NCBI GenBank assembly: GCA_021157815.1
Contig: JAGGVT010000178.1
Location: 1-19,333 of the forward strand
Direction: 5' to 3'
DNA length: 19,333 bases
From: a bacterium
Lineage (GTDB): Bacteria; JAJVIF01; JAGGVT01
In this document: one piece after another, positions 8,041 to 16,396 of the stretch
How positions within the stretch are numbered: position 1 is the stretch's first letter
Layout of the letters: each line of letters opens with the position of its first letter
The notes under the pieces: generated by a model
Told to the model about the DNA's origin: nothing
The model's database searches: none
The model's input: only the letters and a program-made list of their open reading frames with translations
Position numbers and translations under genes: made by a program

Positions 8041-10422
8041 TCAGTCTTTTATAGGAAGCCATAAGGTTGCTTTTGTGCCGACCCCAATTTGGGACTCAAG
8101 TTTGATTCCCCCGCCATGCTGCTCAATAAGCTGTTTTATAATTGAGAGGCCAAGTCCGACACCGAAATTCTTTGTACTGTATAACGGTTCAAATATTATT
8201 TTCAGGTTTTCTTCACTAATTCCAAGGCCAGTATCCTCGACTCTGACCTCAATTTTGCCATCCGAAACAGTTGTTTCAACCGTTATGGCTGCCTTAGCCT
8301 TATCTGGTGGCGCTAAATTCCGGTTTTTTTCATCAATCGCCTGAACCGCATTATCAATCAGATTAACCAGGCATCTCCTGATTATTTCACTGTCCATTTC
8401 AACTTCAAAATCACAGCCGGATTTCCTGATAAGCTGAATTCCCGGTGGTATTTCACTTTCCAGCAGTATGTCATCAATCCATTTGTCGATATGCTCGCTT
8501 TTCAGTTCAATATCTCGTTTACGTGTGTAGTAAAGCAATTCCTCGATTATTCGGTCGCATCTGGATATGCTTCTCTTGATGCGTTCAACCGGCAGGTGGA
8601 GATCAATATCCGCATCCTTCGCGCGCTCATTAATTGTGAAGATTGAACTTGCGATGGTTCCGAGAGGATTGCGAATTTCGTGGCTGACAACCGCGACCAG
8701 CTGTCCAAGAGTGGCAAGGCGTTCCTTTATAACAAGTTCTGCTTGAGCCTCCTCAAGCTGTATTGTGCGCTCTTTTACAAGTTCTTCAAGGTGTTCCTGG
8801 TGCTTTATTATCTCCTCTTCCACTTTTAATTGTTCTGTAATATCCTCACCAACATTCAATATACCAATTATGTTCCCTTCAGCATCTTTCAATGTTCTTG
8901 AGTTCCATTCTATCATCAACTCCCTGCCATCTTTAGTTACAATCGGGTTTACATTATCTCTAATTCCATCTTCATCAATTGCTTTGTCAAAAACACCTTC
9001 GATTTTTTCAATGTCGCGTTCGGGCAAAAAAATAGTAAACCAGTCTTTGCCTTTTACTTCATCAATCTTATATCCTGATATATTCTCCAGATAAGGATTA
9101 AATAATAGAATTCTACCTTTAACATCCAGAACAAGAATTATCACATTTGCGGTAGCCACAAGACTTTCAGCAAAATCACGTTCTTTGGTTAATTCCTCTT
9201 CAATCCTTTTGCGATCTGTAATATCAACCGCCAGTTCAAAATGCACATTACGGCCATCCGGCCATTTAATCATTCGGTCATGCGCCATGAAGTGTCTTTT
9301 AAGCACAGGATCATAGTATTCATGGTAATAGGGCTTGCTTAAATCCTCCATTAATAATTCGTTCACACAAGGATCACAGGGCTTATCAAATGCCCGAAAT
9401 GCCTTATAGCATTTTTCTCCAACCGGATCTCTCGCAAATACTTTCTTACAGTGCCTGTTCACATAAAGTATATCGTATGTGTTCAGGTCAGAGACGTAGA
9501 TTATTTCGTTAACGCTGTCAAAGATGGCTAAAAGCTGCTCGTGCTCAGCTTTTAATTTTTCCTTTTCACTTATTCGAGTAATCGACATGCCAATCTGACC
9601 TGCTATTGTTTCAATAGCTGTTCGGGAGAAATTCGGAAATTTATCAATTACATGAGAAGCAATATTAAGGCAGGCAATAACTCTACCCTCGTGTTTAACC
9701 GGCACAATCGCAATTGCACGGAGATTTTCCTCTTTTCTTTTTTCAAGAGGGAATCCGAGTTCCTGATGTGTGGAATACATGGCGTTGCCTTCCATCACCT
9801 TGACTGTTTGAGATGAGCCCGCATCAAATCTGCCAGCGGCATCAACGAAATTCGCGGGCAATCCCTCATGAAAAACAAGTTCCAAAGCGCCTGTGTTTTC
9901 ATCAACAACATAGATTCCACCGCAATCCATTCCGGCCGCATCAATTGCCGCCCTGAGACTGATTTTCAACGCCTTTTCATAGTCGGTCTCGTCGGCAAGG
10001 GCAATTCCTAGATTATGCTGAATTCGCGTCAATTCCGTTCTTTGTTTTCGCTCAGTAACATCCACTCCAACACTCCAGGATGCCCACCCTTTAATTGGAA
10101 CTGTTTTTGCGATATTAGACCAGCTTATTGTTTTTGTGGTGCCGTCTTTGCATGTTAAATCAATCTCCCAATCTCGAAAATCATTGCCGAGTTCAGCCCA
10201 TTCGGACATAATCTTTTCAAGGTATCCCTCATCAGGATAGAGAATATGATTCGCATTTGGATTGTTGATTATTTCATCAGCGCGATAACCTGTTACACGC
10301 TCACATTCCTTGTTCCAGAAGATGAAATTACCTTCGGAATCCATTGCGTTCAGTAAAACAGGCATGCTTTCAATAATCTTTATAAGGCTGATATCATGCT
10401 CAGTTGTCGATTTTTCAGTCAT
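8041..10422 (-). CDS. Soluble PAS-GAF-PAS-PAS sensor histidine kinase
   Basis: This 793-residue two-component sensor kinase lacks membrane segments, so it senses a cytoplasmic signal. Domains run PAS1 (about 10-125, ending VDVTERK), GAF (about 140-285), PAS2 (about 293-405, ending AVDITDRK), PAS3 (about 415-530, ending GEDITEQ), a coiled coil (about 530-570), HisKA with phospho-acceptor His581 in VSHEIRNPLG, and the ATPase domain. The ATPase domain carries the N box NLIDNAVQAI (687-696), G1 box DTGLGI (730-735) and G2 box GVGLGLSI (754-761). PAS2 contains a cysteine group, C325, C338, C349 and C352 (KPCDPC), that could bind a metal or sense redox state. The fused receiver seen in hybrid kinases is absent and no response regulator is adjacent, so it is an orphan in this window. 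No strong Shine-Dalgarno is seen. Confidence 0.92.
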   Translation of the reverse strand: MTEKSTTEHDISLIKIIESMPVLLNAMDSEGNFIFWNKECERVTGYRADEIINNPNANHILYPDEGYLEKIMSEWAELGNDFRDWEIDLTCKDGTTKTISWSNIAKTVPIKGWASWSVGVDVTERKQRTELTRIQHNLGIALADETDYEKALKISLRAAIDAAGMDCGGIYVVDENTGALELVFHEGLPANFVDAAGRFDAGSSQTVKVMEGNAMYSTHQELGFPLEKRKEENLRAIAIVPVKHEGRVIACLNIASHVIDKFPNFSRTAIETIAGQIGMSITRISEKEKLKAEHEQLLAIFDSVNEIIYVSDLNTYDILYVNRHCKKVFARDPVGEKCYKAFRAFDKPCDPCVNELLMEDLSKPYYHEYYDPVLKRHFMAHDRMIKWPDGRNVHFELAVDITDRKRIEEELTKERDFAESLVATANVIILVLDVKGRILLFNPYLENISGYKIDEVKGKDWFTIFLPERDIEKIEGVFDKAIDEDGIRDNVNPIVTKDGRELMIEWNSRTLKDAEGNIIGILNVGEDITEQLKVEEEIIKHQEHLEELVKERTIQLEEAQAELVIKERLATLGQLVAVVSHEIRNPLGTIASSIFTINERAKDADIDLHLPVERIKRSISRCDRIIEELLYYTRKRDIELKSEHIDKWIDDILLESEIPPGIQLIRKSGCDFEVEMDSEIIRRCLVNLIDNAVQAIDEKNRNLAPPDKAKAAITVETTVSDGKIEVRVEDTGLGISEENLKIIFEPLYSTKNFGVGLGLSIIKQLIEQHGGGIKLESQIGVGTKATLWLPIKD

Positions 10423-10472
10423 TGTGCCATCGGAGTACCAGTTTTGTTATATTACTAATAATCTATTGGAGG

Positions 10473-10492
10473 CACCACGCTAAAGCATGGTG
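10473..10492. repeat. Hairpin, 8-bp arms with one mismatch
   Basis: CACCACGC and GCATGGTG are separated by TAAA, and TTATTTTA follows on the plus strand. It lies upstream of the kinase gene, within the gap 10423-10874. On the plus strand it is weakly terminator-like, but no plus-strand gene ends here. A role as a dispersed repeat or a 5' structure for the kinase transcript is more likely. Confidence 0.45.
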
Positions 10493-10533
10493 TTATTTTA
10501 TAAATCTAATTTTCTTAATCAGACCCCATTTCA

Positions 10534-10565
10534 CCCACAAATCACAAAAAGACGTGATGTGTGGG
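10534..10565. repeat. Hairpin, 12-bp arms with one mismatch
   Basis: CCCACAAATCAC (10534-10545) and GTGATGTGTGGG (10554-10565) pair at 11 of 12 positions around an A-rich 8-base loop. It sits just left of the octamer array. No T-run follows, so a classical terminator is not supported. It could end transcription of the sulfotransferase unit only by a non-canonical route. Confidence 0.5.
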
Positions 10566-10582
10566 CGGCACCCATCTATGAC

Positions 10583-10875
10583 TTGCCAACCTAACCTGCC
10601 AACCTATTAACCTGCCAACCTGCTAACTTACTAACCTACTAACCTACTAACCTACTAACTTACTAACCTACTAACTTACTAACTTACTAACCTGCTAACT
10701 TACTAACCTGCTAACTTACTAACCTACTAACCTACTAACCTACTAACCTACTAACCTACTAACTTACTAACCTACTAACTTACTAACCTGCTAACCTACT
10801 AACCTGCTAACTTACTAACCTGCTAACTTACTAACCTGCTAACCTGCTAACCTGCTAACCTGCTAACTTACTAAC
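10583..10875. repeat. 8-bp tandem repeat array, YTRCTAAC, about 36 units
   Basis: The plus strand shows 35 consecutive octamers from 10596 to 10875, preceded by one diverged octamer (10583-10590) and a 5-base remnant. The consensus is YTRCTAAC. From 10620 onward only three forms occur: CTACTAAC, TTACTAAC and CTGCTAAC. The left three units (10596-10619) are more diverged. The fourth possible form, TTGCTAAC, does not occur. The array ends on the sulfotransferase stop codon: its last base is the final G of that TAG on the minus strand. On the transcribed strand the unit reads GTTAGYAR, and because 8 is not a multiple of 3, TAG stops occur in every frame. No direct coding role is possible. Confidence 0.95.
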
Positions 10876-11732
10876 TATTTCTCGTAACCGTATTTCTCAA
10901 TGAATACGCCAGCCGTGGAATTGACTTTTTTGATTTCACCGGATGTCATTTTCTTCTTCCACTTGACAGTTATTTCAGGGTCAAGTTTACCGCTGGCTTC
11001 CGGCACCCAGTTCCATCTTTCAGGATATGGGTCATTTTCGCTGCTGTATTTTAAATAGTCATCGGAATAACCGCAGCCTAAAAACTCGTAGAGTTCTTTG
11101 CAGGTTTCCTCAGGTTTGCAGATAAGGTCCTCATAACGAACGGTGTAAAAATCATCACGCTTGAGCAGTTGAGAGATTTTTTTATCCTTCGAAAGCATTT
11201 CATTGAGGATTTCATCGCCGCGATTTCTATCTTTAAAACGTTGCGCGGAATTCCAGATGCCGCGTGGGTCTCGAACTGTATAGATATATTTAGCGCCCGG
11301 GAAAGCGGTTATCATCTGATCCAGGAACTCGATGTACCACGGCCATTTGTCACCGACTACTTTTACATTGCATCTTGACGCGAAGTCATTCAGCGCCTCG
11401 GTAATAACCTCTTTGTATGGCTGCATTGGAAATGAAAACTGTCCGGTGATTTTATGGATTATTCGGGATTTGATTGAAAATGGATTTGATGACTTCAGTC
11501 TTAATGACCACTGGGTAACATCATCTTTTGAATAACCGTGCTTGCTCCAGGCTTTAGATTCAGGATTAAAAATGCTGGATTCATTACGTGGATTTAGAAA
11601 ATACGCTTCCCACAGGCACGCGATATCGGGATGCTGGTCTAGTAATCGCGCGAGGATTGTGGTTCCGCTTTTCTGGCATCCGATGCAGAATAAATAGGAT
11701 GGAGTATTGTCTGTTTTATCAATGTTGTTCAT
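10875..11732 (-). CDS. PAPS-dependent sulfotransferase
   Basis: This sulfotransferase-family enzyme moves sulfate from PAPS to an acceptor, here probably a glycan. It has 285 residues from the chosen ATG. The 5'-phosphosulfate loop is GCQKSGTT (18-25), and the 3'-phosphate site is TVRDPRGIWNS (152-162) with conserved Arg and Ser. Supporting motifs are DKWPWY and VRYEDL (198-203). A longer reading from TTG at 11750 is open, but the ATG at 11732 has GGAAGG at good spacing and is preferred. The gene overlaps the flippase 3' end by 14 bp, so the two are translated together. The sulfate donor is made by the cysD/cysNC genes upstream. The stop codon touches the octamer array. Confidence 0.88.
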   Translation of the reverse strand: MNNIDKTDNTPSYLFCIGCQKSGTTILARLLDQHPDIACLWEAYFLNPRNESSIFNPESKAWSKHGYSKDDVTQWSLRLKSSNPFSIKSRIIHKITGQFSFPMQPYKEVITEALNDFASRCNVKVVGDKWPWYIEFLDQMITAFPGAKYIYTVRDPRGIWNSAQRFKDRNRGDEILNEMLSKDKKISQLLKRDDFYTVRYEDLICKPEETCKELYEFLGCGYSDDYLKYSSENDPYPERWNWVPEASGKLDPEITVKWKKKMTSGEIKKVNSTAGVFIEKYGYEK

Positions 11733-13146
11733 TTCGATTTCGCCTTCCAAACAGTCCGATTATGGATGGGTCGATTTTAAGGTTCCTTCTGACAATGACG
11801 TACATTGCAAATTTCCAAACCATCGTGCTTATCATCGTCGCAATTGCAGCTCCTTTTAAGCCCATCACCGGTATAAGGATAACATTAAGTGTGATGTTAA
11901 TAAAAGCTGTAATACCCATAACAATTGCAGCCTCTTTCTGGTAACCGGTCATGGTGAGCAGATATCCGACTGACCCGGTAAGGGCATTAACACTTTGTCC
12001 GGCAACAAGGAAAACCAGTGCGCCATATCCAGCTTTGAACCCCTCCCCGAAAAGTCCAAGCAGCCATGTACCGCAAAACAGCATGATAATCGCTGCCGGC
12101 ACTGTGAATATCGCGATTCCAAGCGCTGACAGAGATGCCATCCGTTGAAGTTCCTTTTTTTTATTTTGTGCATACAGATGTGAAATCAACGGCGCTGCAA
12201 TCAGATTAACCGCAGTCAAGCCCAATACCATGAAATTCGCCAAATGAACCGACACGGAATATATCCCGGCGTCTGTCGTTCCCTTGAACAATCCAACCAT
12301 GATGACATCCACTCTGTGGTTAATCACATTAAATCCTGCCATCATAAGAAGTGGGAGCATTACGCTTATCCACTCTTTTAGACGAATCTCCTCCGAGGCT
12401 TCCTGCGTTTCGGATGATACAATTCGATTTGTCCATCGTGAGATAATAATCAATGCTCCCACGAACGCAGTGAAATGCAGAATCATAGCGGAGAATGCAT
12501 CCAGTGATCTGTCAGACACCATAATAATAAGCACTAAAATAGCCAACAAAGCAGGTTGTATTATTAGTTCAGGCAATACGGCAAGGATCACTTTCTGCAT
12601 CGAGCGCATAATCGCCTGCCTGACCTGAACAAGCGCCATTACAGGAAGTACCAGACATCCTATCCAGAACGTCATTTTTAAATCAGTGGCAATGTGGTCT
12701 CCCAAAGCAAAAACCACAAGCGCGACAAGAATTCCCACTGATATACTTGCGATAAACGCTATTTTATTCCCGGTTCTTAAAACGCCCTTGAGAAGTCCCC
12801 ATTCCTCATTAGCGCGGTACGCCGCGGCAAATCGAAGCAAAGTAGTGTCTATTCCAAGTTTGCCCAGAAGAATAAGTATCATCAGCCATGAAATGACATA
12901 GGTGAAAATACCGTATTGACCCTCGCCAAGTATTCTCGCGAGTAGAATCTGCACGCCAAACGCAATAGCGATACCGCCGATTTTCACCAGGAAAGTACCG
13001 CCGGCGCCACGCATTAAAACGGCATCCGTACTGCCGCCCTGCAATTTATCTTTTAAATCCGCTATTTTGGGAAAGTGATTTGCCATTTTGAAAGCACTAG
13101 TGCCAGATTGCTGATTATTAGAGAATATGTCTAAATATTGATACAT
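11719..13146 (-). CDS. Polysaccharide flippase (MVF/Wzx-like, MOP superfamily)
   Basis: This integral membrane protein of about 475 residues resembles Wzx/RfbX and MVF flippases, which move lipid-linked oligosaccharides across the inner membrane. It has about 12-14 hydrophobic helices spread over the whole length. The N-terminal signature GTFLVKIGGIAIAFGVQILL near residues 50-70 and the following LGEGQYGIFTYV are typical of the family. The C-terminal region has the paired helices around GYLLTMTGYQKEAA and LIPVMGLKGAAIATMIS. The start is uncertain: TTG at 13149, ATG at 13146 and ATG at 13086 (MANHFPK) are all in frame, and none has a strong ribosome-binding site. It overlaps the sulfotransferase by 14 bp. 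Its substrate is probably the glycan that becomes sulfated, but the glycan itself cannot be named. Confidence 0.87.
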   Translation of the reverse strand: MYQYLDIFSNNQQSGTSAFKMANHFPKIADLKDKLQGGSTDAVLMRGAGGTFLVKIGGIAIAFGVQILLARILGEGQYGIFTYVISWLMILILLGKLGIDTTLLRFAAAYRANEEWGLLKGVLRTGNKIAFIASISVGILVALVVFALGDHIATDLKMTFWIGCLVLPVMALVQVRQAIMRSMQKVILAVLPELIIQPALLAILVLIIMVSDRSLDAFSAMILHFTAFVGALIIISRWTNRIVSSETQEASEEIRLKEWISVMLPLLMMAGFNVINHRVDVIMVGLFKGTTDAGIYSVSVHLANFMVLGLTAVNLIAAPLISHLYAQNKKKELQRMASLSALGIAIFTVPAAIIMLFCGTWLLGLFGEGFKAGYGALVFLVAGQSVNALTGSVGYLLTMTGYQKEAAIVMGITAFINITLNVILIPVMGLKGAAIATMISTMVWKFAMYVIVRRNLKIDPSIIGLFGRRNRNEQH

Positions 13147-13185
13147 CAAACATGAACCAGAAGTGAATATCGAATCGTTCTATCC

Positions 13186-13317
13186 GTAAAAAGGGGCATT
13201 CACCGATAACGGGGAACGTCCACATGAGGCTTCAAATCTGACGTTATCAATATACCATACTGCAAACCCGCATTTATACTGTATTTATTCACATGATTGG
13301 GACATTCCCCTTTTTAC
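13186..13317. repeat. Inverted-repeat element, MITE-like, about 132 bp
   Basis: Outer arms GTAAAAAGGGGCAT (from 13186) and ATTCCCCTTTTTAC (to 13317) are complementary at 13 of 14 positions. A nested pair, GATAACG (13205-13211) and CGTTATC (13242-13248), gives a second hairpin. The element lies in the noncoding gap between cysNC and the flippase. Its size, palindromic ends and lack of coding capacity fit a non-autonomous element. No clear target-site duplication was seen. Confidence 0.55.
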
Positions 13318-13400
13318 TACCGTCGTGAAATATTCCAAGTTTTTCTACATTCTATCAAAAGATATAAACACCGCTATTTTAGGTGCATGACTGAAAATGG

Positions 13401-13421
13401 ATTCCGGGTCAAGCCCGGAAT
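13401..13421. repeat. Perfect 8-bp hairpin, dispersed-repeat type
   Basis: ATTCCGGG and CCCGGAAT flank TCAAG, followed by GACATAAC. This word resembles a short intergenic palindrome that recurs in many bacterial genomes with AATGAC flanks. It is in the cysNC-flippase gap. No T-run follows on the minus strand, so terminator activity is not evident. The remaining parts of this 364-bp gap (13150-13185, 13318-13400, 13422-13460) show no gene or clear signal. Confidence 0.6.
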
Positions 13422-13460
13422 GACATAACTTCAAATCTGGAATAATAATAAAACTGATAG

Positions 13461-13529
13461 CCCTACTCGTTAGAATTCCCTACTCGTTAGAATTCCCTAC
13501 TTGTTAAAATTCCCTACTCGTTAAGAATT
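13461..13529. repeat. 17-bp tandem repeat that includes the cysNC stop codon
   Basis: Units CCCTACTCGTTAGAATT start at 13461 and 13478, then CCCTACTTGTTAAAATT at 13495. An 18-bp version at 13512 carries one extra A and covers the last codons of cysNC. On the coding strand the terminal gene copy reads ATTCTTAACGAGTAG, encoding ILNE and the stop. The three extra units therefore look like successive duplications of the gene's 3' end, each keeping the TAG. The first two are identical, which suggests a recent event. Confidence 0.9.
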
Positions 13530-15430
13530 CCTTTCTCTTTCAGCATCGCGATAACCGCATCGACCGATTCCCGCACATCCAGTTTGTCAGTTGCAATTTG
13601 CAGTGATGGCGTTTCGGGCGACTCGTACGGCGCGCTTACACCTGTGAATTCGGGAATCTCTCCGGCTCTCGCTTTCTTATACAGTCCTTTCGGATCGCGT
13701 TCCTCGCAAATTTCAACCGGAGCATCGATGTGAATTTCAAAGAAACGAGTTTCGCCGATAATATTCCGCGCGGATTCCCTGTCCGCGCGATATGGGGAAA
13801 TAAACGATGTAACCACAATCAAGCCCGATTCATTAAACAGTCTCGCAACTTCAGCGATTCGTCGTATGTTCTCCTTTCTGTCTTTTGGTGAAAATCCAAG
13901 GTCACGATTCAGCCCGTGACGGACATTATCGCCATCAAGGACATAACACGCGTGGCCGTCATCAACAAGGCGTTTTTCGATTCCATAGCCGATTGTGGAT
14001 TTGCCTGATCCGCTGAGTCCTGTAAGCCAGATTGTAACCGGTTTCTGTGCGAGAAGTCTCTGTCGGTCTGTGTCTGTTACTTCGCCAGACTTTCGTGAAA
14101 TATGTTTGCTGACAATTTTCTTTTGGTTATTGCCAACCGATGCCCGATATCGTGAGCGGTCAATAATCATTCCGGCGCCAAGTGTCGCGTTTGTCATTGG
14201 GTCAATTATTATGAATCCGCCGGTTGCGCGATTTTTACGGTATTCATCGTAGGGAACAGCCTTGAACAGATCAACCACAACTCGCCCTATTTCGTTTAGC
14301 TGAAGTGTTTCGGCATTCTCACGATGCAAATCATCCGGGTCAACCCTGTAAAACAGTTCACTGATTCGCGCTCGCACCACGTTCGTTGAGTTCTTTATCA
14401 GATATTGCTTGTTCAATCGCAAGGGTTCATCGGACATCCAGACAAGCATCGATTCAAATTCACGTTCGAGTTTTGGAAGGTTTCTCGGATGGACAATCAT
14501 GTCGCCACGGGTGATATCGATTTCATCCTCAAGGCAAAGCGTAACAGACTGCGGTGGGAAAACGTATTCGAGATCGCCGTCATAGGTGGCGATACGCTTG
14601 ACACGGCTCTTTTTCCCGGATGGCAGCACCATAATCTCGCTGCCAACTCGAATAACGCCGGAAACAACCTGTCCGCAGTAACCTCTGAATCCCTGGTTAG
14701 GCCGATTTACACACTGGACAGGAAAACGGAAATCGATGAGATTTCTGTCGCTGCCTATATATACATTTTCAAGATGATTTAACAGCGCAACGCCCTTATA
14801 CCACGGCATGTTTTCGCTTTTATTTACGACATTATCGCCTTTAAGCGCACTCATTGGAATATAGGCAAGGTCAGTGATATTCAATTTGGCCGCGAATTCG
14901 CTGTAAGTTTTTCGTATTTTGTTGAACACCGCTTTGTCATAGCCCACAAGATCCATCTTGTTTACAGCGACCACGATATGCGGAATTCCAAGCAGCGATG
15001 CTATGAATCCGTGACGTTTGCTCTGGGTCAAAACACCGTTTTTCGCATCGATTAGAACCACAGCAAGATTCGCTGTGGATGCTCCGGTGACCATATTCCG
15101 CGTGTACTGCACATGGCCGGGAGTGTCTGCGATAATGAATCGCCGTTTGGGAGTGGAGAAATAACGGTACGCGACATCTATTGTTATCCCCTGCTCTCTT
15201 TCGGAACGAAGGCCATCCAGTAAAAGCGCGAGGTCAACATCATCGCGATTCAAATTTTTTGAGGCTTGAATTACGGATTCGAGCTGGTCTTCATAAATCC
15301 CTTTGCTGTCGTAAATCAGCCTGCCAATCATCGTGGATTTGCCATCATCGACACTTCCCGCGGTTGTGAATCTAAGCAGGTCGGCTTCCTGTGTCTGGTG
15401 GAGCAGTTCCTGAACGTTGGTTTCAGCCAT
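13514..15430 (-). CDS. cysNC: Bifunctional sulfate adenylyltransferase subunit 1 / APS kinase
   Basis: This 638-residue fusion of the CysN GTPase and CysC APS kinase is like rhizobial NodQ. CysN drives APS formation by CysD, and CysC phosphorylates APS to PAPS. GTPase motifs are GSVDDGKST (25-33), DTPGH (102-106) and NKMD (157-160), followed by EF-Tu-like beta-barrel domains to about 435. The kinase half has P-loop GLSGSGKST (471-479), DGDNVRHGLN (499-508), SFISPYRADR (542-551) and the EFTGVSAPYE segment. Both halves appear catalytically complete. The frame is open back to 15487, but the ATG at 15430 lies 1 bp after the cysD stop and has GGAGGGG in front, so that start is preferred. Its stop lies inside a 17-bp tandem repeat. 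Confidence 0.95.
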   Translation of the reverse strand: MAETNVQELLHQTQEADLLRFTTAGSVDDGKSTMIGRLIYDSKGIYEDQLESVIQASKNLNRDDVDLALLLDGLRSEREQGITIDVAYRYFSTPKRRFIIADTPGHVQYTRNMVTGASTANLAVVLIDAKNGVLTQSKRHGFIASLLGIPHIVVAVNKMDLVGYDKAVFNKIRKTYSEFAAKLNITDLAYIPMSALKGDNVVNKSENMPWYKGVALLNHLENVYIGSDRNLIDFRFPVQCVNRPNQGFRGYCGQVVSGVIRVGSEIMVLPSGKKSRVKRIATYDGDLEYVFPPQSVTLCLEDEIDITRGDMIVHPRNLPKLEREFESMLVWMSDEPLRLNKQYLIKNSTNVVRARISELFYRVDPDDLHRENAETLQLNEIGRVVVDLFKAVPYDEYRKNRATGGFIIIDPMTNATLGAGMIIDRSRYRASVGNNQKKIVSKHISRKSGEVTDTDRQRLLAQKPVTIWLTGLSGSGKSTIGYGIEKRLVDDGHACYVLDGDNVRHGLNRDLGFSPKDRKENIRRIAEVARLFNESGLIVVTSFISPYRADRESARNIIGETRFFEIHIDAPVEICEERDPKGLYKKARAGEIPEFTGVSAPYESPETPSLQIATDKLDVRESVDAVIAMLKEKGILNE

Positions 15431-15431
15431 T

Positions 15432-16346
15432 CTAGAAATACCCCTCCTTTTTCTTCTGCTCCATTGAACTGTCCTGGTCGTGGTCAATGACTCTTGTTAT
15501 CCTCTCCGATTTTCTAACCAGCATCATCTCCTGGATTATTTCATCTATCGTCGTTGCTGATGATTCAATCGCGGCGGTGCAGTCGATGCATCCAAGAGTC
15601 CTGAACCGGCACATGATTTTTTCTATTTTTTCTCCTGGCTTGAGCGGAACTTTATCCTTGTAATATGGGATTAAAAGGCCGTTTCTGCGAACTATTTCCC
15701 TTTCCGCAGCGTAATAGAGAGGATTCATCGGTATATTTTCCAGTTTGATATAGTGCCAGATATCGAGTTCAGTCCAGTTGGACAAGGGGAAAACTCTAAT
15801 ATTTTCGCCTTTGTCCCTGTTGATACGGCTGTTGTAGAGATTCCACAATTCAGGACGCTGGTTTTGCGGGTCCCATTGCCCATGTTCATCGCGGAAGGAA
15901 TAGACTCTCTCTTTCGCGCGTGATTTTTCCTCGTCCCTGCGACCGCCTCCGAAAGCGGCATCATAGTTCCCTTCCTCAAGAGCGTTTAACAAAGCCTGCG
16001 TTTTTAATTGGGAACAACATTTGACCGTGCCTGAATCATACGGATTGATATTGTTATTTATCGCTTCTAGATTTGTGTAAACTTTAAGGTCGGCACCGAT
16101 TTCCTTTACGAAATTATCGCGAAACTCATACATCTCGGGGAACTTGCGCGTGGTGTCCACATGAAGAAGCGGGAATGGCAGTTTGCCCGGATGGAAAGCC
16201 TTCTGCGCCAGGCGAACCATGACAGAGGAATCCTTGCCGACAGAATAGAGCATGACAGGATTCTCGAACTCAGCGACAACTTCCCTGAGAATGTGAATGC
16301 TCTCCGCTTCCAGATATTTAAGATTGCTTATTCTATATTTTTCCAT
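15432..16346 (-). CDS. cysD: Sulfate adenylyltransferase subunit 2
   Basis: This is the catalytic ATP sulfurylase subunit, which forms APS from ATP and sulfate with CysN. Its 304 residues match the usual family length. It has the PP-loop SVGKDS (35-40), [17 protein letters not shown] (61-77), [13 protein letters not shown], the [15 protein letters not shown] block (133-147), [13 protein letters not shown] (188-200) and the family C-terminus ending EGYF. A conserved cysteine-bearing segment [12 protein letters not shown] (251-262) is present. It is first in the cysD-cysNC pair, with a sigma70-like promoter upstream (16397-16425) and an AAAGGA sequence about 13 bp before the ATG. With a sulfotransferase and flippase downstream and no cysH in view, the product PAPS is probably used for sulfation. 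Confidence 0.96.
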   Translation of the reverse strand: MEKYRISNLKYLEAESIHILREVVAEFENPVMLYSVGKDSSVMVRLAQKAFHPGKLPFPLLHVDTTRKFPEMYEFRDNFVKEIGADLKVYTNLEAINNNINPYDSGTVKCCSQLKTQALLNALEEGNYDAAFGGGRRDEEKSRAKERVYSFRDEHGQWDPQNQRPELWNLYNSRINRDKGENIRVFPLSNWTELDIWHYIKLENIPMNPLYYAAEREIVRRNGLLIPYYKDKVPLKPGEKIEKIMCRFRTLGCIDCTAAIESSATTIDEIIQEMMLVRKSERITRVIDHDQDSSMEQKKKEGYF

Positions 16347-16396
16347 TTATGCAATTGAATCCTTTTTTATCAATGCACAGCTATCTGTGGGTTCTA

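Noticed and set aside
7916-8344. 142-residue plus-strand ORF
   Set aside because: It starts in the palindromic element and continues opposite the kinase ATPase domain. Its Pro/Gly-rich start is translated repeat.
10583-10875. CRISPR array or telomere
   Set aside because: The units are 8 bp with no spacers, so it is not a CRISPR. It is internal and between genes, not at a molecule end, so the telomere-like look of GTTAG words is not meaningful here.
15431-15487. N-terminal extension of cysNC to 15487
   Set aside because: It overlaps cysD by 56 bp and lacks a ribosome-binding site. The ATG at 15430 has GGAGGGG and sits 1 bp after the cysD stop.
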